Shown here piece by piece: positions 1 to 8,732 of a DNA stretch of 64,000 nt. Under the pieces are notes generated by a model. That model was not told the DNA's origin. It worked only from the letters and a program-made list of their open reading frames with translations, and made no database searches. Numbering within the stretch: the first letter of the stretch is position 1; each line of letters starts with the position of its first letter. Origin of the DNA: Streptomyces albofaciens JCM 4342 (GTDB taxonomy: Bacteria; Actinomycetota; Actinomycetes; Streptomycetales; Streptomycetaceae); the NCBI RefSeq assembly GCF_008634025.1, contig NZ_PDCM01000002.1, positions 744,001 through 808,000 of the forward strand, read 5' to 3'. The position numbers were made by a program, and so were the translations under genes.

Positions 1-299
1 GTCGTCTGGGTGGTGGTGGTGACGGTCTGGGTGCCGGTGGTGCCCTCGGTGACGTACCAGCCCTTGAAGTGGGTGATCGTCGGGGACACTTCGGTGGACT
101 TGATGTACGGGTGGCGTGTGCCGAGGTCGGCCGCCGTACAGGTATCGCCGGGCGCGGGCGTCTGCGCCGTCGTGCTGGTGGGCGCTGCAGCCGCCGGTGA
201 GGCGGCAAGGCCCATGGCGGCGACCGCGCAGGCGGCCGCCGTAGCGGTCACCGCCATGAGTGATCTGCCGGTGCGACTGACGGGTCTTATGGGGCGCAT
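1..299 (-). CDS. Secreted protein, N-terminal part (cut by window edge)
   Basis: An ATG at 299 on the minus strand opens a frame that runs off the left end of the window, so only about 99 residues are visible. The first ~39 residues form a classical signal peptide: basic start (MRPIRPVSR), a long Ala/Val/Met hydrophobic core, and an AAAAP cleavage region. The mature part begins with a Thr/Pro-rich stretch and then TCTAADLGTRHPYIKSTEV, ending in a Thr/Gln-rich segment. I do not recognise the family. It is divergent from the EF-hand gene across a ~450-bp gap. A signal-bearing exported protein is well supported; its function is not. Confidence 0.6.
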   Translation of the reverse strand, partial: MRPIRPVSRTGRSLMAVTATAAACAVAAMGLAASPAAAAPTSTTAQTPAPGDTCTAADLGTRHPYIKSTEVSPTITHFKGWYVTEGTTGTQTVTTTTQT

Positions 300-746
300 C
301 GCTGCCCTTTCCCCCTGGTCGTGTGTTCGGTCAAGGGGTGAACGTAGCGGCCACGGGGGTGGCGGCGGGAGCCCAGAACTGGCCAAAAATGATCACAGAA
401 GGGCTTATTCCGCCCCTGGCGCACAGGACCCGGACCGGTTCTGTCCCGGCGGACCTGTACGCCATCGGACAAGGGGCCCCCTTGGAAACACGCCGCATGC
501 CTGCTCGCGGCGGACCCGCCGAGCCCGCATCGCTCCCACCCAACGCCGACGCGCCGCCGAAACGATGACAAGTACTCCCGACAGCCCGTCGGGGATCCAG
601 CAGCCTCCCGCCCGATTGCCCACGGGCACACGGTTCCGCTCCCTTATGAGCATTCTTGCGCGTCACTAACGAAATGTGCGTTTTCCATGCTTTCCGTGGG
701 TATCTTCACGACTGAAAAGCCATGGAAGCAGCCGGGAGGAAGCGCC
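300..746. other. Gene-free intergenic region between divergent genes
   Basis: This stretch separates the divergent secreted-protein and EF-hand genes and presumably carries both promoters. I see no convincing coding pattern, no long inverted repeat and no clear -35/-10 pair. Short open frames on both strands here have no ribosome binding site and no recognisable protein. Confidence 0.4.
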
Positions 747-1283
747 GTGCCCCATCCCCTGTCCGACTCTCCGCAGCACCGGATCTTCGCCATGCTGGAC
801 GTGGACGGTGACGGTGCCATCACCCGTACGGAATACCTCGCCCGGGTCGACCGCGTGGCGGCGGCCATGGACCGCGACGCCCACCATCCGGTCGTCACCG
901 CCGCGCGGGCCGCCCACGAGGCGGTCTTCGCGGACATGGACGCCGACCACGACGGCCGCGTGACCTTCGAGGAGTACCGCGCCTGGGTGGGGCACGAGAC
1001 CTTCGAACGCTCTTGCCGGCCGGCGCTGGGTTCCTTGTTCGACATCGCCGACGCCGACGCCGACGGGCGCCTGAACCGCGACGAGTTCATCCGCCTGCGC
1101 ACCGCGGCGGGAAACGCCGGGCCCGATGCCGCCGCGGCCTTCGACGCCCTCGACACCGACGGCAGCGGGCTGATCGACCGCGACACGTACCTGGCGGGCA
1201 TCAAGACGTTCGTCACCGCCGGCAGTTCCCCCATGGCCGCGGCTTACGGCGCCGGGCGCCCGGTGCTCGAAGCCCGCCCCTGA
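747..1283 (+). CDS. EF-hand calcium-binding protein (four EF-hands)
   Basis: A 178-residue protein with four calcium-binding loops in order: DVDGDGAITRTE, DMDADHDGRVTFEE, DADADGRLNRDE and DTDGSGLIDRDT. Each carries the Asp/Asn ligands at loop positions 1, 3 and 5 and an acidic or polar residue at position 12; the last loop ends in Thr rather than Glu and may bind weakly. The GTG at 747 is chosen over an upstream in-frame ATG at 687 because GGGAGGA lies 6 bases before it. There is no signal peptide or membrane segment, so it is a cytoplasmic calsymin/CabB-like protein. A strong hairpin follows the stop, so it looks monocistronic. Such proteins are thought to buffer or sense calcium in streptomycetes; the specific target is unknown. 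Confidence 0.88.
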   Translation: MPHPLSDSPQHRIFAMLDVDGDGAITRTEYLARVDRVAAAMDRDAHHPVVTAARAAHEAVFADMDADHDGRVTFEEYRAWVGHETFERSCRPALGSLFDIADADADGRLNRDEFIRLRTAAGNAGPDAAAAFDALDTDGSGLIDRDTYLAGIKTFVTAGSSPMAAAYGAGRPVLEARP

Positions 1284-1290
1284 CTACGTG

Positions 1291-1310
1291 CGCCCCCGCA
1301 GCCGGGGGCG
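1291..1310 (+). terminator. Hairpin downstream of EF-hand gene
   Basis: CGCCCCCG (1291-1298) pairs perfectly with CGGGGGCG (1303-1310) around a 4-base loop, 7 bases after the EF-hand stop. There is no U-tract, as is common in Streptomyces. Confidence 0.6.
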
Positions 1311-1441
1311 TCGACCGTCACCCCGGCACCACCGCCAAGCTCGTCGGCCCACTGGCGCGGCACACGCCCGTCGGCCGCGACGTCGAGGTGATGCGGAACC
1401 CGTCCCGAGCGTCAGGCGGGAACCGCGTCACCACGGCGCTC

Positions 1442-2869
1442 TCACTGCACCTGAACCCGTTCGTCGAACACCCAGCGGCACTCGTCTTGCGTCCCGTTGC
1501 TGCCGAGGCTCGGCTGCACGCCGCTGCCCTTGTTGTTGCCGGGAGTGTGGAGATACGTACCCGTGGTGTCCAGCTTGAGCTGGAAGCCGTCGCCGTCGGA
1601 GTGGGGGGTGATGTGCCAGGTGCAGTGGTAGCCGTTTTCCTGGGTTGCTCCGCTACCGGGGTGGCAGGTAAGGCACTTGCCGCTGCGCTCGCAGCGCAAC
1701 CGGTAGGTGCCGTTGTCCGCCCTTTCGAGTGTCCACCGCTGCTGGGGATATCCGCTGTAGGTCCACTGGACGACGGACGTCTGGGCAGTTCCCCCGTCGA
1801 GGGCCTTTCCGGTTCCCCGGTTCCAGATCACATAGGACTTGCCGACCTGGAGGGTCGGGCGCTTGAAGGTGTTCAGGCGGATCACCGAGGCGGTCATGTC
1901 GATGTCGCCGGCGTCCCAGTTCGCGTCGGGACTGTCGACATAGTCCATGGCGATCACCCCGGTCCGGTGCGTCTTGTAGTAGTACTGCCCTTCGAGGAGC
2001 TTGCGTGTCCAGGGGTTGAGGTCCTTGACGTAGCTCCAGGGGGTCCACGTGCTGCCACCCACGCCGTTGGCGCTGAGGTGGTTGACGTACATCTTGTTTC
2101 CGTTGAACTGCCAGATGGCGGCCCGCAAATGGGCGTCGATGGCGTTCTTCTTCTTTGCCAGGGTGGGGTCCTTGTACAGGTCTTGGACGGAGAACTGGCT
2201 GTCGTCCGAGAACCTGAGGCCTTCTTCCACCCACGGCCAGCCGGTCATCAGCACGATCTTTCCCCGCGCCGTCTTCAGCGTCGGGAAACCGCTGCTGATG
2301 TGGAAGTACGAGCGCCACCCCTTCTTGTCCAGATAGTCCTTGAAGATCCTCTTGTACCTGTCACTGTCGGTCGAGTGTTCCTGTTGCACACGCATCAGGA
2401 CCGTTTCCGTCGGATACTTCTTGAGGAAATCGGCGCAGATCTGCAGAACCTGCCCGAACACCATCTCCTGGTAGTAGCGACCGTGGTGGATCGTGAAGTA
2501 GTCGTGCCAGTTCTGGCAGCGGATGTCGATGTAGCGCACTCCTGCGCGCAGTTGCCAGTCGAGAGGCCGGTTCTGGCACTGGGCGAAGCCCGCGCTGCCG
2601 CCGGCGTAACGGGCGCAGGACTCGTGTGTGCCGGGGATCGACATGCCGCGGATGTCGGTGTCGTCCGGGATACGGCTCATCCACTGGACGGTCGCCGCGC
2701 GCACCCCGCCCAGGTCGCCGGAGCGTGGGAGCGCTTCCCGTGCCTCGACGGGCGGGCGGGTCAGTGACTCGGCCCACGCCGAGGAACGGCCGGAGAATGC
2801 CAGCGGCATCCCCGCCCCCACCGTCAGGGCCGCGTCTCGCAAGAACCGTCGCCGGTCCATCTCGGTCAT
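1442..2869 (-). CDS. Tat-exported phosphatidylinositol-specific phospholipase C with C-terminal ricin-type lectin domain
   Basis: A 475-residue exported enzyme. The N-terminus has a Tat motif (DRRRFLRDA), a hydrophobic stretch and a cleavage site near AWA/E. Residues ~60-330 are a PI-PLC X domain: SIPGTHES holds the first catalytic His (about residue 82), YIDIR the metal/inositol-side acidic residue, and FTIHHG the second His (about 128). The final ~140 residues are a ricin-B/beta-trefoil-like lectin region with QQRWTLE and a Cys-containing CLTC repeat. The family cleaves phosphatidylinositol to diacylglycerol and cyclic inositol phosphate outside the cell. An AGAGG sits upstream of the ATG at 2869; a second in-frame ATG follows three codons later. 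It converges on the EF-hand gene. Substrate and lectin ligand are inferred from family only. Confidence 0.88.
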   Translation of the reverse strand: MTEMDRRRFLRDAALTVGAGMPLAFSGRSSAWAESLTRPPVEAREALPRSGDLGGVRAATVQWMSRIPDDTDIRGMSIPGTHESCARYAGGSAGFAQCQNRPLDWQLRAGVRYIDIRCQNWHDYFTIHHGRYYQEMVFGQVLQICADFLKKYPTETVLMRVQQEHSTDSDRYKRIFKDYLDKKGWRSYFHISSGFPTLKTARGKIVLMTGWPWVEEGLRFSDDSQFSVQDLYKDPTLAKKKNAIDAHLRAAIWQFNGNKMYVNHLSANGVGGSTWTPWSYVKDLNPWTRKLLEGQYYYKTHRTGVIAMDYVDSPDANWDAGDIDMTASVIRLNTFKRPTLQVGKSYVIWNRGTGKALDGGTAQTSVVQWTYSGYPQQRWTLERADNGTYRLRCERSGKCLTCHPGSGATQENGYHCTWHITPHSDGDGFQLKLDTTGTYLHTPGNNKGSGVQPSLGSNGTQDECRWVFDERVQVQ

Positions 2870-3328
2870 TTCCTGTACCTCTTTCTTCGGCCGGAACCAG
2901 CCGAGTCGGGGTGGCGGGGAGTTCCCGCCGTGGAGCGGGAATTTCCCGCCGTATGGCTGCGCCTGTGGCTCGTGTGATTGGGGTGCCGGTTTCCGCGGGA
3001 AAGGACGGGACCGCTCCCTGCTGGACGATGACCCCTTCGCCCTTCGCCTGGGCGGTGTCGGTCACGGTCTCCGTCGTGTGGCTGCGCATGTCAGTACGGG
3101 CACGTCCCTGCTTTGCAGGGCAGTGTCACCTGGTGGCCGGTGCGGCGGACTCTGAGCGGGCAGTGGCCGCAGCCCTTCGCAGGCAGCAGTGGCGGCCGGG
3201 CCCTGGCTGGACCCCGGTCGTCTGAAGAACACGCCGCTGTTCCTCGGCAGAGAGCGGTTCGGTCGCAGGACCGTCCGACCGCTACGAACGAGAAGGGGCC
3301 GTCCCCCGTGCTCCGTTGCCGTTACCGG

Positions 3329-3454
3329 TCAGGGCCGTCGCCTGGCCGGGGCGGGGTTGACGACCATGGAATCGTTTTGGTGGCTGGCCTGGAAACCGAA
3401 TGCGGAGAGGATCGTGCCGGTGGCGTCGACGACTCCATCAATGATGTCCGGCAC
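3329..3454 (-). CDS. Possible small ORF, 41 residues, unknown
   Basis: On the minus strand a GTG at 3454 follows AGGA at an 11-base spacing and opens VPDIIDGVVDATGTILSAFG..., ending in RRRP before TGA. The amphipathic VPDIIDGVVDATGTILSAF segment looks more protein-like than random high-GC translation, but there is no family I recognise and the surrounding region is degenerate. It could be chance. Confidence 0.15.
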   Translation of the reverse strand: MPDIIDGVVDATGTILSAFGFQASHQNDSMVVNPAPARRRP

Positions 3455-3689
3455 GGGGTTTGCTTTCCTGAGGTGACGTCAACCAGTGCGTTACCCCACC
3501 TGGTGCAGCGCGCAATCCTGACCCGACCGGTAAGCACTGAACGAGTGACTTGGCCTATTGTCGGACTTGGCTGGGTTGCCTCATCGCGGTGTTGGTGTCA
3601 GCGGTTCGCAGGGCGATGGCGACGCTATTGGTCACGAGCGAGCGCTGCGGGGGCCTTGGAGCTTTGCGTGCTCTTGTCGTGGGCGCCGC

Positions 3690-3770
3690 AAATGCCGCCG
3701 AAGTGATCAACCGGTAGATCTCGGTGCCCTGGTGCGGGGCGTACTCGATGGTCCGCATGTCCTGCGGGTC
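3690..3770 (-). pseudogene. Possible fragment of an IS4-family transposase
   Basis: The minus-strand translation contains DMRTIEYAP...GTEIYRLITS, which resembles the segment of IS4-type DDE transposases with the pattern VRVIEY...E.YRLIT. The similarity ends abruptly: the following sequence lacks the AAELAALYHERWE-type continuation with the catalytic Glu, and no flanking inverted repeats were found. I regard it as a degenerate scrap at best. Confidence 0.25.
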
Positions 3771-4032
3771 CGCGCCCTGGCAGTGCTCAGCAGAGATGAA
3801 GGTCTACGACAGTTACGAGCCTTCGGCCACCTCTCATAACCAGCCGGCGCACGGACGTCATCGCCGCGGGCGCGGCCTCCCGCGGTCCTCGGCCTTCGTC
3901 ACCCGAACCGAGCACTGCGCAGGTGCGCCGATGCGGTATGTGAGCTACTTGCAGAGCGGGCGCAAGCCAGCTGGTTCTCCCGCTTCCGCGCGCCTGTCTG
4001 CGCGTTACGCGCTGTCTTCGGAAGGAAAGGCG

Positions 4033-5301
4033 ATGAAAGCTCTTCGCTGGTCACGCATCACCGCGGGCGTCATATCCGTCGCGCTGACGGTCTTCGGCGG
4101 GGCCACCGCCCCGGCCTACTCTGCGCATACGGGTACCCTGCCGCGGCACGACTCCCGCGCACTGCCCCTCGACGGGGAAAAGGACCTGTACGGCCCGTTC
4201 AAGCTCTGCGGCCCCAAGGGCGTCTGTTACAAGGGCCCCGCACAGACGGCGCAGGAAAACGAGGCCGTGACATGGCGGGTTTCCGTCGTGAAGCAGGAGG
4301 CAAGGTACGCCACGGTGAAACTGACCCACTACAGCCCCGCTTCCCAGTTTCTGCGGATCGACGATCGCTCGGTCAGCGATTCGAAAGAGGGCAGCGAACT
4401 GCTGCTGGAAGACACCGGATCCATCTGGACCGAGACGAACCACAAAGACCCCCTCGGCAGGTTCCTCATCGGACGGAACGGGCGTCTGGCGGTCCAGAGC
4501 GGGAAAAGGCAGCACGAGGAGGTGAGACTGCTCCACGGGTCCACGGAGATCAACTCGAAGAACATCTCCAGCTACTCGCTCCCCACCAACACCAAGGTCC
4601 CTGCGATCGTCTTCGTCCACGGCATGAACGACAGCGCCGGTGCTTTCAGCAACATGAAGAAGAGGTTCCTGGACGCAGGCTGGAAGGAAGGCGACCTGGA
4701 CGCCTGGGAGTACGACTGGCGCGACGAGCTCACGGGAACCGCGGCAGACCTGCACCAGGAAGTCCAAGGAAGGTTCGGCGGCCGACGCGTGGTGCTCGTC
4801 GGACACTCGCTCGGCAGCATCCCCACGCGGCTGATGGCCAGAGGAGTCAATCTGCAGAGCTGGATCTCCCTGGGCGGCCCGAACAACTTCGGCGGCAAGA
4901 AAGACCTGGTGGAGGCGCTCCTCAGCCTGGGGAAGGTGGCGAACATCGCCACACTGGGCCAGTCGCAGAAGTACTGCTTGGCGGGCACTCTCATGGCGAC
5001 AGGCAAAGCATGGGCATCCGTATGCGCGCTCTTGGACTCCGACTTCGTCAGGGAAGTGGACAGCGCGAGATTTGCGCGCGCGCATTCCATCTGCTCGAAA
5101 GCGGACACACTGATGGGCTGCTCGACACCCCATCTGAACTGGGGCACCAATCACGAGGTCCAGGGCGTGACCCACCCGAACCTCCCCCGCGACACCACGG
5201 TGATCGGCAAAGTGCTTGAGATCGTCGGGAAGAGCATGAACTGCCAGAAGAACATCGCCGTGGACGCATCCGAGATCCAAAAAGGCACCTGTCACGTCTG
5301 A
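4033..5301 (+). CDS. Secreted lipase/esterase-like alpha/beta hydrolase
   Basis: A 422-residue exported hydrolase. The ATG at 4033 is chosen because GAAGGAAAG precedes it and the translation then starts with a signal peptide (MKALRWSRITAGVISV..., cleavage near AYS/A). Residues ~30-185 form an N-terminal region I do not recognise, with a Cys pair (CGPKGVC). From ~190 comes an alpha/beta-hydrolase core: FVHGMND (oxyanion HG) and the nucleophile elbow GHSLGS with Ser at about residue 259, followed by SLGGPNNF as in lipase class 2/EstA-like enzymes. Several Cys near the C-terminus could form disulfides. A catalytic His is likely in the HLNWGTNHE or THPNLP segments. The fold suggests acyl-ester hydrolysis outside the cell; substrate unknown. 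Confidence 0.75.
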   Translation: MKALRWSRITAGVISVALTVFGGATAPAYSAHTGTLPRHDSRALPLDGEKDLYGPFKLCGPKGVCYKGPAQTAQENEAVTWRVSVVKQEARYATVKLTHYSPASQFLRIDDRSVSDSKEGSELLLEDTGSIWTETNHKDPLGRFLIGRNGRLAVQSGKRQHEEVRLLHGSTEINSKNISSYSLPTNTKVPAIVFVHGMNDSAGAFSNMKKRFLDAGWKEGDLDAWEYDWRDELTGTAADLHQEVQGRFGGRRVVLVGHSLGSIPTRLMARGVNLQSWISLGGPNNFGGKKDLVEALLSLGKVANIATLGQSQKYCLAGTLMATGKAWASVCALLDSDFVREVDSARFARAHSICSKADTLMGCSTPHLNWGTNHEVQGVTHPNLPRDTTVIGKVLEIVGKSMNCQKNIAVDASEIQKGTCHV

Positions 5302-5722
5302 GAGCCCGTCGTCGACGTACCCGGCGCGAAGAGGGGCCCGGCCCGCACCGGCACGTCAGCACTTCGCCACCAAGCGCAGCGAGTCCCCTGCTGCCAAGAG
5401 CCCCGTGCTGCGAGCCGGTTCAGTGGTCGAGGTCCTGGCGTACTCGGTCGGCGGGCGAGGCCGCGCTCGAAGCCCACTCTGCCGCCGGTACGGGAGCCGG
5501 TCCGGCGGGGGCCGTCCGGCGGGGGCCGCGGGATGAGGAAGCCGGGTACGCAGCCGACGGACCGGATCAGCACGGCAAACCATGCCCGGTCCGGCCCGGC
5601 GGCCACCACGCGTGGCCGCACCTGCGCGAGATCACTCGGCGAAAACGCCGCGAACCGACCGTCGTCCCGGGTCCCTGGAACCCCACACGTCGCCAACGAG
5701 GCGCGTCTTCCATAATGCCTGC
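5302..5722. other. Intergenic region with a 14-bp tandem repeat
   Basis: This ~420-bp gap between the lipase and AraC genes holds a perfect tandem duplication of TCCGGCGGGGGCCG (5501-5514 and 5515-5528). A minus-strand open frame covers 5292-5696 but has no ribosome binding site, no recognisable domain and mixed codon usage, so I do not call it. The AraC promoter should lie near the right end. Confidence 0.4.
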
Positions 5723-6559
5723 ATGACGAGGGCCGACGGCTGGGTGCGCTACTGGCGGGACGGGGACCGCCCCGTGGAGGCCATGCACGCGCACTTCTTC
5801 GATCACGTCTATCCGCCGCACAGCCACGACACCTATTCCTTCGGCATCACCGACGCCGGCGCACAGCGCTTCCGCTGCCGGGGCGGCCAGCACACCAGCG
5901 GCGCCGGGATGGTGATGGCCTTCAACCCGGACGAGGTGCACGACGGGCGGGCCGCGGCGGAACTGGGGTACCGGTACCGCATCGTGCACATCGGCCCGTC
6001 CGTGGTCAGCGACATGATCAGCGACGCCACGGACGGGCGTACCGGCGCCCTGCCGCTGTTCCCGGACCCCGTACTGACCGATCACGCGCTCGCCGGGGCC
6101 CTCGCCCGGCTGCACGCCGCGCTGGCCGGTCCCGCGGATCCGCTGGTGCGCGACGAGCGGCTGGCCGCGGCCGTCACCGCCATGGCGCGGCGCGGCGCGT
6201 CCGCGGTCGCCGCTCCCGTACGCGTCCGGACCCCGGCCGACCGCGCGCGCCGCCAGGCCGCCCGGCGGGCCCGCGCACTCCTGGACGACGCCTACCTGGA
6301 GCCGCTGACCGCCGAGCGCCTGGCGGAGGCTGCCGGGTGCAGCCGGTTCGCCCTCTACCGTGCCTTCCGCGCGGAGTACGGCCTGGCGCCCAGCGACTAC
6401 CAGCGGCAACTGCGTCTGCGTCACGCGCGCACCCTGCTCACGAGCGGTGTCACGCCCGCCGACGCGGCCTCGGTCAGCGGCTTCGCCGATCAGGCGCACT
6501 TCGGCCGGTGGTTCCAGCGCGTGTACGGCATCACGCCGGGGGCTTTCCGGCGCGCCTGA
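5723..6559 (+). CDS. AraC-family transcriptional regulator
   Basis: A 278-residue regulator. The N-terminal ~110 residues form an AraC-type cupin ligand-binding domain (HAHFFDHVYPPHSHDTYSFG, then HTSGAGMVMAFNPDEVHDG). The C-terminal ~95 residues have two helix-turn-helix motifs: LTAERLAEAAGCSRFALYRAFRAEYG and a second helix pair ending in the family signature GFADQAHFGRWFQRVYGITPGAFR. The ATG at 5723 gives a start aligned with the family; no strong Shine-Dalgarno is visible. Its 3' end overlaps the convergent LysR gene by 29 bp. AraC members with this architecture often control a nearby amino-acid exporter, but none is present here, so the target is unknown. Confidence 0.85.
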   Translation: MTRADGWVRYWRDGDRPVEAMHAHFFDHVYPPHSHDTYSFGITDAGAQRFRCRGGQHTSGAGMVMAFNPDEVHDGRAAAELGYRYRIVHIGPSVVSDMISDATDGRTGALPLFPDPVLTDHALAGALARLHAALAGPADPLVRDERLAAAVTAMARRGASAVAAPVRVRTPADRARRQAARRARALLDDAYLEPLTAERLAEAAGCSRFALYRAFRAEYGLAPSDYQRQLRLRHARTLLTSGVTPADAASVSGFADQAHFGRWFQRVYGITPGAFRRA

Positions 6560-7484
6560 CCGCCGGCACGGCTCGGCGCACGGCGGTCTGCCCAACGTCG
6601 TTCCAGGCCGGGGCCGGCCCGGCCGACCGGAGTTCGCGGATCAGCGCCCGTACCGCCGCCGACTCGGCCGCCTCGGGCGTGGTCACGTAACCGACTTCCC
6701 GCCGGGGCGGCCACGGTGTCAGGGGGGTGACGGTGACGTCGGCGGGCGCGCCCGCCAGGGTCAGCATGGGCATGATCGACATGCCCATGCCGCGGGCGAT
6801 CATCGACAGCACCACGGTGTCGTCCTCGGCCCGGATCGTGGCCGGCGGTATCCAGTCCTGGCCCGCCCACCACTCGCGGGTGTACGAACCGCAGTTCTCG
6901 TCCCAGTCGATCAGCGGCAGGGTCCGCGGGTCGACGTGCGCGCCGCCCGCCGGGTGCGCCAGCGCGTACGGCTCCTCGAAGAGCCGGGCACCGACCAGGC
7001 CCGGCGGCGGGCCCGCCCCGTCCAGGGTGGCGATGCCCAGGTCGGCCCGTCCGTCGGCGACTTCTCCCGCGGTGCCCCGGCCGATCTCCCGCACGATCCG
7101 CACCTCGGGCGACAGGCCCGGGTGGCGGCCGGTCAGCCGCTCCAGTACGGCGGGCAGCAGGTGGGCGGCGGCGCTGCGGAACGCCGCGATGCGCAGCGGG
7201 CCGGTGACCGCCCCGTCGCCGGCGCCGCGCACCTCGTGCCCCATCGCCTCCAGCAGTCGCACGATCCGGTGCGCGTAGGCGACCGCCCGGGTGCCCGCGG
7301 CGGTCGGGCGGGCGCCGTGCCGGCCGCGGTCGAAGAGCACGGCCCCGAGCTTGCGTTCACAGGTCCGTACGGCATGGGAGACGGCGGACTGGGTCATGCC
7401 CAGGCTCGCGGCCGCCGCGGTGAAGCCGCACTCCCGCTCGACGGCGATCAGGATGCGCAGCTCGTGCGGCGCGAGGTCGTTCAT
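6531..7484 (-). CDS. LysR-family transcriptional regulator
   Basis: A 317-residue LysR regulator starting at the ATG at 7484 (MNDLAPHELRILIAV). Residues 1-60 are the winged HTH (GFTAAAASLGMTQSAVSHAVRTCERKLGAVLFDR) and ~90-300 the effector-binding domain. It is divergent from the MDR oxidoreductase gene across 157 bp that contain a near-start palindrome (7495-7517), the usual arrangement for a LysR protein that autoregulates and controls its neighbour. Its C-terminus (VRRAGKPPA) overlaps the end of the AraC gene. The inducer cannot be inferred. Confidence 0.87.
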   Translation of the reverse strand: MNDLAPHELRILIAVERECGFTAAAASLGMTQSAVSHAVRTCERKLGAVLFDRGRHGARPTAAGTRAVAYAHRIVRLLEAMGHEVRGAGDGAVTGPLRIAAFRSAAAHLLPAVLERLTGRHPGLSPEVRIVREIGRGTAGEVADGRADLGIATLDGAGPPPGLVGARLFEEPYALAHPAGGAHVDPRTLPLIDWDENCGSYTREWWAGQDWIPPATIRAEDDTVVLSMIARGMGMSIMPMLTLAGAPADVTVTPLTPWPPRREVGYVTTPEAAESAAVRALIRELRSAGPAPAWNDVGQTAVRRAVPAVRRAGKPPA

Positions 7485-7494
7485 GCCGCGAGTA

Positions 7495-7517
7495 TTCCAT
7501 GAGCGGCATTCATGGAA
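7495..7517. promoter_or_regulatory. Palindromic LysR operator candidate
   Basis: TTCCATGA (7495-7502) and TCATGGAA (7510-7517) are perfect inverted repeats separated by 7 bases. The site lies 10 bp upstream of the lysR start codon and 125 bp from the oxidoreductase start, and its dyad contains the T-N11-A geometry that LysR proteins bind. Confidence 0.6.
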
Positions 7518-7641
7518 AGCGCGCTTCCATCGACGCGGACCCCTGCCCACGGCGGCCACGGCTCCTTACGGTGAGCGGAGCGCGGCCGAAGATCATCCGC
7601 GTACCACCGCCTCGTACCCCCTTCCCCTCCCAGGAGCCCCC

Positions 7642-8643
7642 ATGACCGGCACGGCCGCCCGCTTCGTCCACCAGATCTCGCGCCCCGACGGCTTCCCGAC
7701 CGCCGAGAACTTCGCCTTCACCGAAGAGGCCGTCCCCGACCCCGCCCCGGGCCAGGCCCTGGTGGAGAACGTCTATCTCTCCGTCGACCCGTACATGCGG
7801 GAGCTGATGGACGGTGGCTGGGACCTGCACGCCCCGCTGGAAGGGCGCTCCATCGGGCGCGTCACCGCGTCCCGTGCGCCGGGCCTGAGGGAGGGCGATC
7901 TCGTCTTCCACCGCAAGGGATGGCGCACCCACGCCCTGGTGACGCCGGACGAGATCCGCGTCCTGCCCGATCACCGGGGCGTACCGGCCCGCTCCTACCT
8001 GGGCGTGCTCGGCGGTACGGGCCTGACCGCCTACGTCGCGCTCACCCGTACGGCACTCCTGAAGCCCGGTGAGAGCGTCTTCGTCTCCGCGGCGGCGGGC
8101 GGCGTGGGCAGCGCGGCGGGCCAGTTCGCCCGGCTGCTGGGCGCGGGCCGTGTCGTGGGGAGCGCGGGCTCGCCGGCCAAGGTCCGGCGGCTGACCGAGG
8201 AGTGGGGTTTCGACACGGCCTTCGACTACCACGACGGCCCGGTCGGCGACCTGCTGGCCAAGGCCGCTCCGGACGGCATCGACGTCTACCTGGACAACGT
8301 CGGCGGCGACCACCTGGAGGGCGCCATCCGGGGCCTGCGCGAATTCGGCCGCATCGCCTGGATCGGCGCGATCGCGCAGTACCACAGCGCCCGGCCGCCC
8401 GCCGCGCCCCGCAACCTCTTCGACATCGTCGAGAAGAGCCTGCGCCTGGAGGGCGTCCTCGTCCGCAACCACCGCGACGCCCAGCGCGAACTGGAGGACT
8501 TCCTCGTCCCCCACCTCCAGGCGGGCCGCGTCGTGGACGTGCAGACGGTGGTCGACGGCTTCGACCACGCCGTGGACGCCTTTCTCGGCATGCTGGGCGG
8601 TGCGAACAGCGGGAAGATGATCGTGCGGGCGGGGGCGGAGTGA
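7642..8643 (+). CDS. NADP-dependent medium-chain oxidoreductase (prostaglandin/leukotriene reductase-like)
   Basis: A 333-residue zinc-free MDR enzyme. The start at 7642 has CAGGAG 5 bases upstream. The N-terminal catalytic domain includes ENVYLSVDPYMR, typical of the PTGR/YncB-like enone-reductase subfamily. The Rossmann segment SAAAGGVGSAAGQFARLLGA (about residue 150) binds NADPH, and YLDNVGGDHLE is a subfamily motif. These enzymes reduce the C=C bond of alpha,beta-unsaturated carbonyls in the cytoplasm. It is probably controlled by the divergent LysR gene. The natural substrate is unknown. Confidence 0.86.
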   Translation: MTGTAARFVHQISRPDGFPTAENFAFTEEAVPDPAPGQALVENVYLSVDPYMRELMDGGWDLHAPLEGRSIGRVTASRAPGLREGDLVFHRKGWRTHALVTPDEIRVLPDHRGVPARSYLGVLGGTGLTAYVALTRTALLKPGESVFVSAAAGGVGSAAGQFARLLGAGRVVGSAGSPAKVRRLTEEWGFDTAFDYHDGPVGDLLAKAAPDGIDVYLDNVGGDHLEGAIRGLREFGRIAWIGAIAQYHSARPPAAPRNLFDIVEKSLRLEGVLVRNHRDAQRELEDFLVPHLQAGRVVDVQTVVDGFDHAVDAFLGMLGGANSGKMIVRAGAE

Positions 8644-8732
8644 CCTCAGGGCCGACCGCAGCGGCCTTCAGTGGCACGGTCTCCCCCACGGCTTCCCCCT
8701 CCGGGGCGGGGATCAGCCCTACGGGGCGGAGA

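Larger units (their letters stand above)
2870..4032. other. 1.16-kb gene-poor region with degenerate sequence
   Basis: No intact gene is convincing here. Open frames are short and change strand, and the codon-position GC bias seen in the flanking genes is weak. Within it I see one small possible ORF (3329-3454) and a fragment that reads like an IS4-type transposase (about 3690-3770). It probably also contains the promoters of the phospholipase (left) and lipase (right) genes. Confidence 0.4.

Noticed and set aside
10..669. Plus-strand open frame at the left edge
   Set aside because: Antisense to the signal-peptide-bearing partial gene at 1-299 and crosses the intergenic region; no recognisable protein.
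5292..5696. Minus-strand frame between the lipase and AraC genes
   Set aside because: It is divergent from the AraC gene and part looks protein-like, but it lacks a ribosome binding site, has mixed codon use, contains the tandem repeat at 5501-5528 and overlaps the lipase 3' end.
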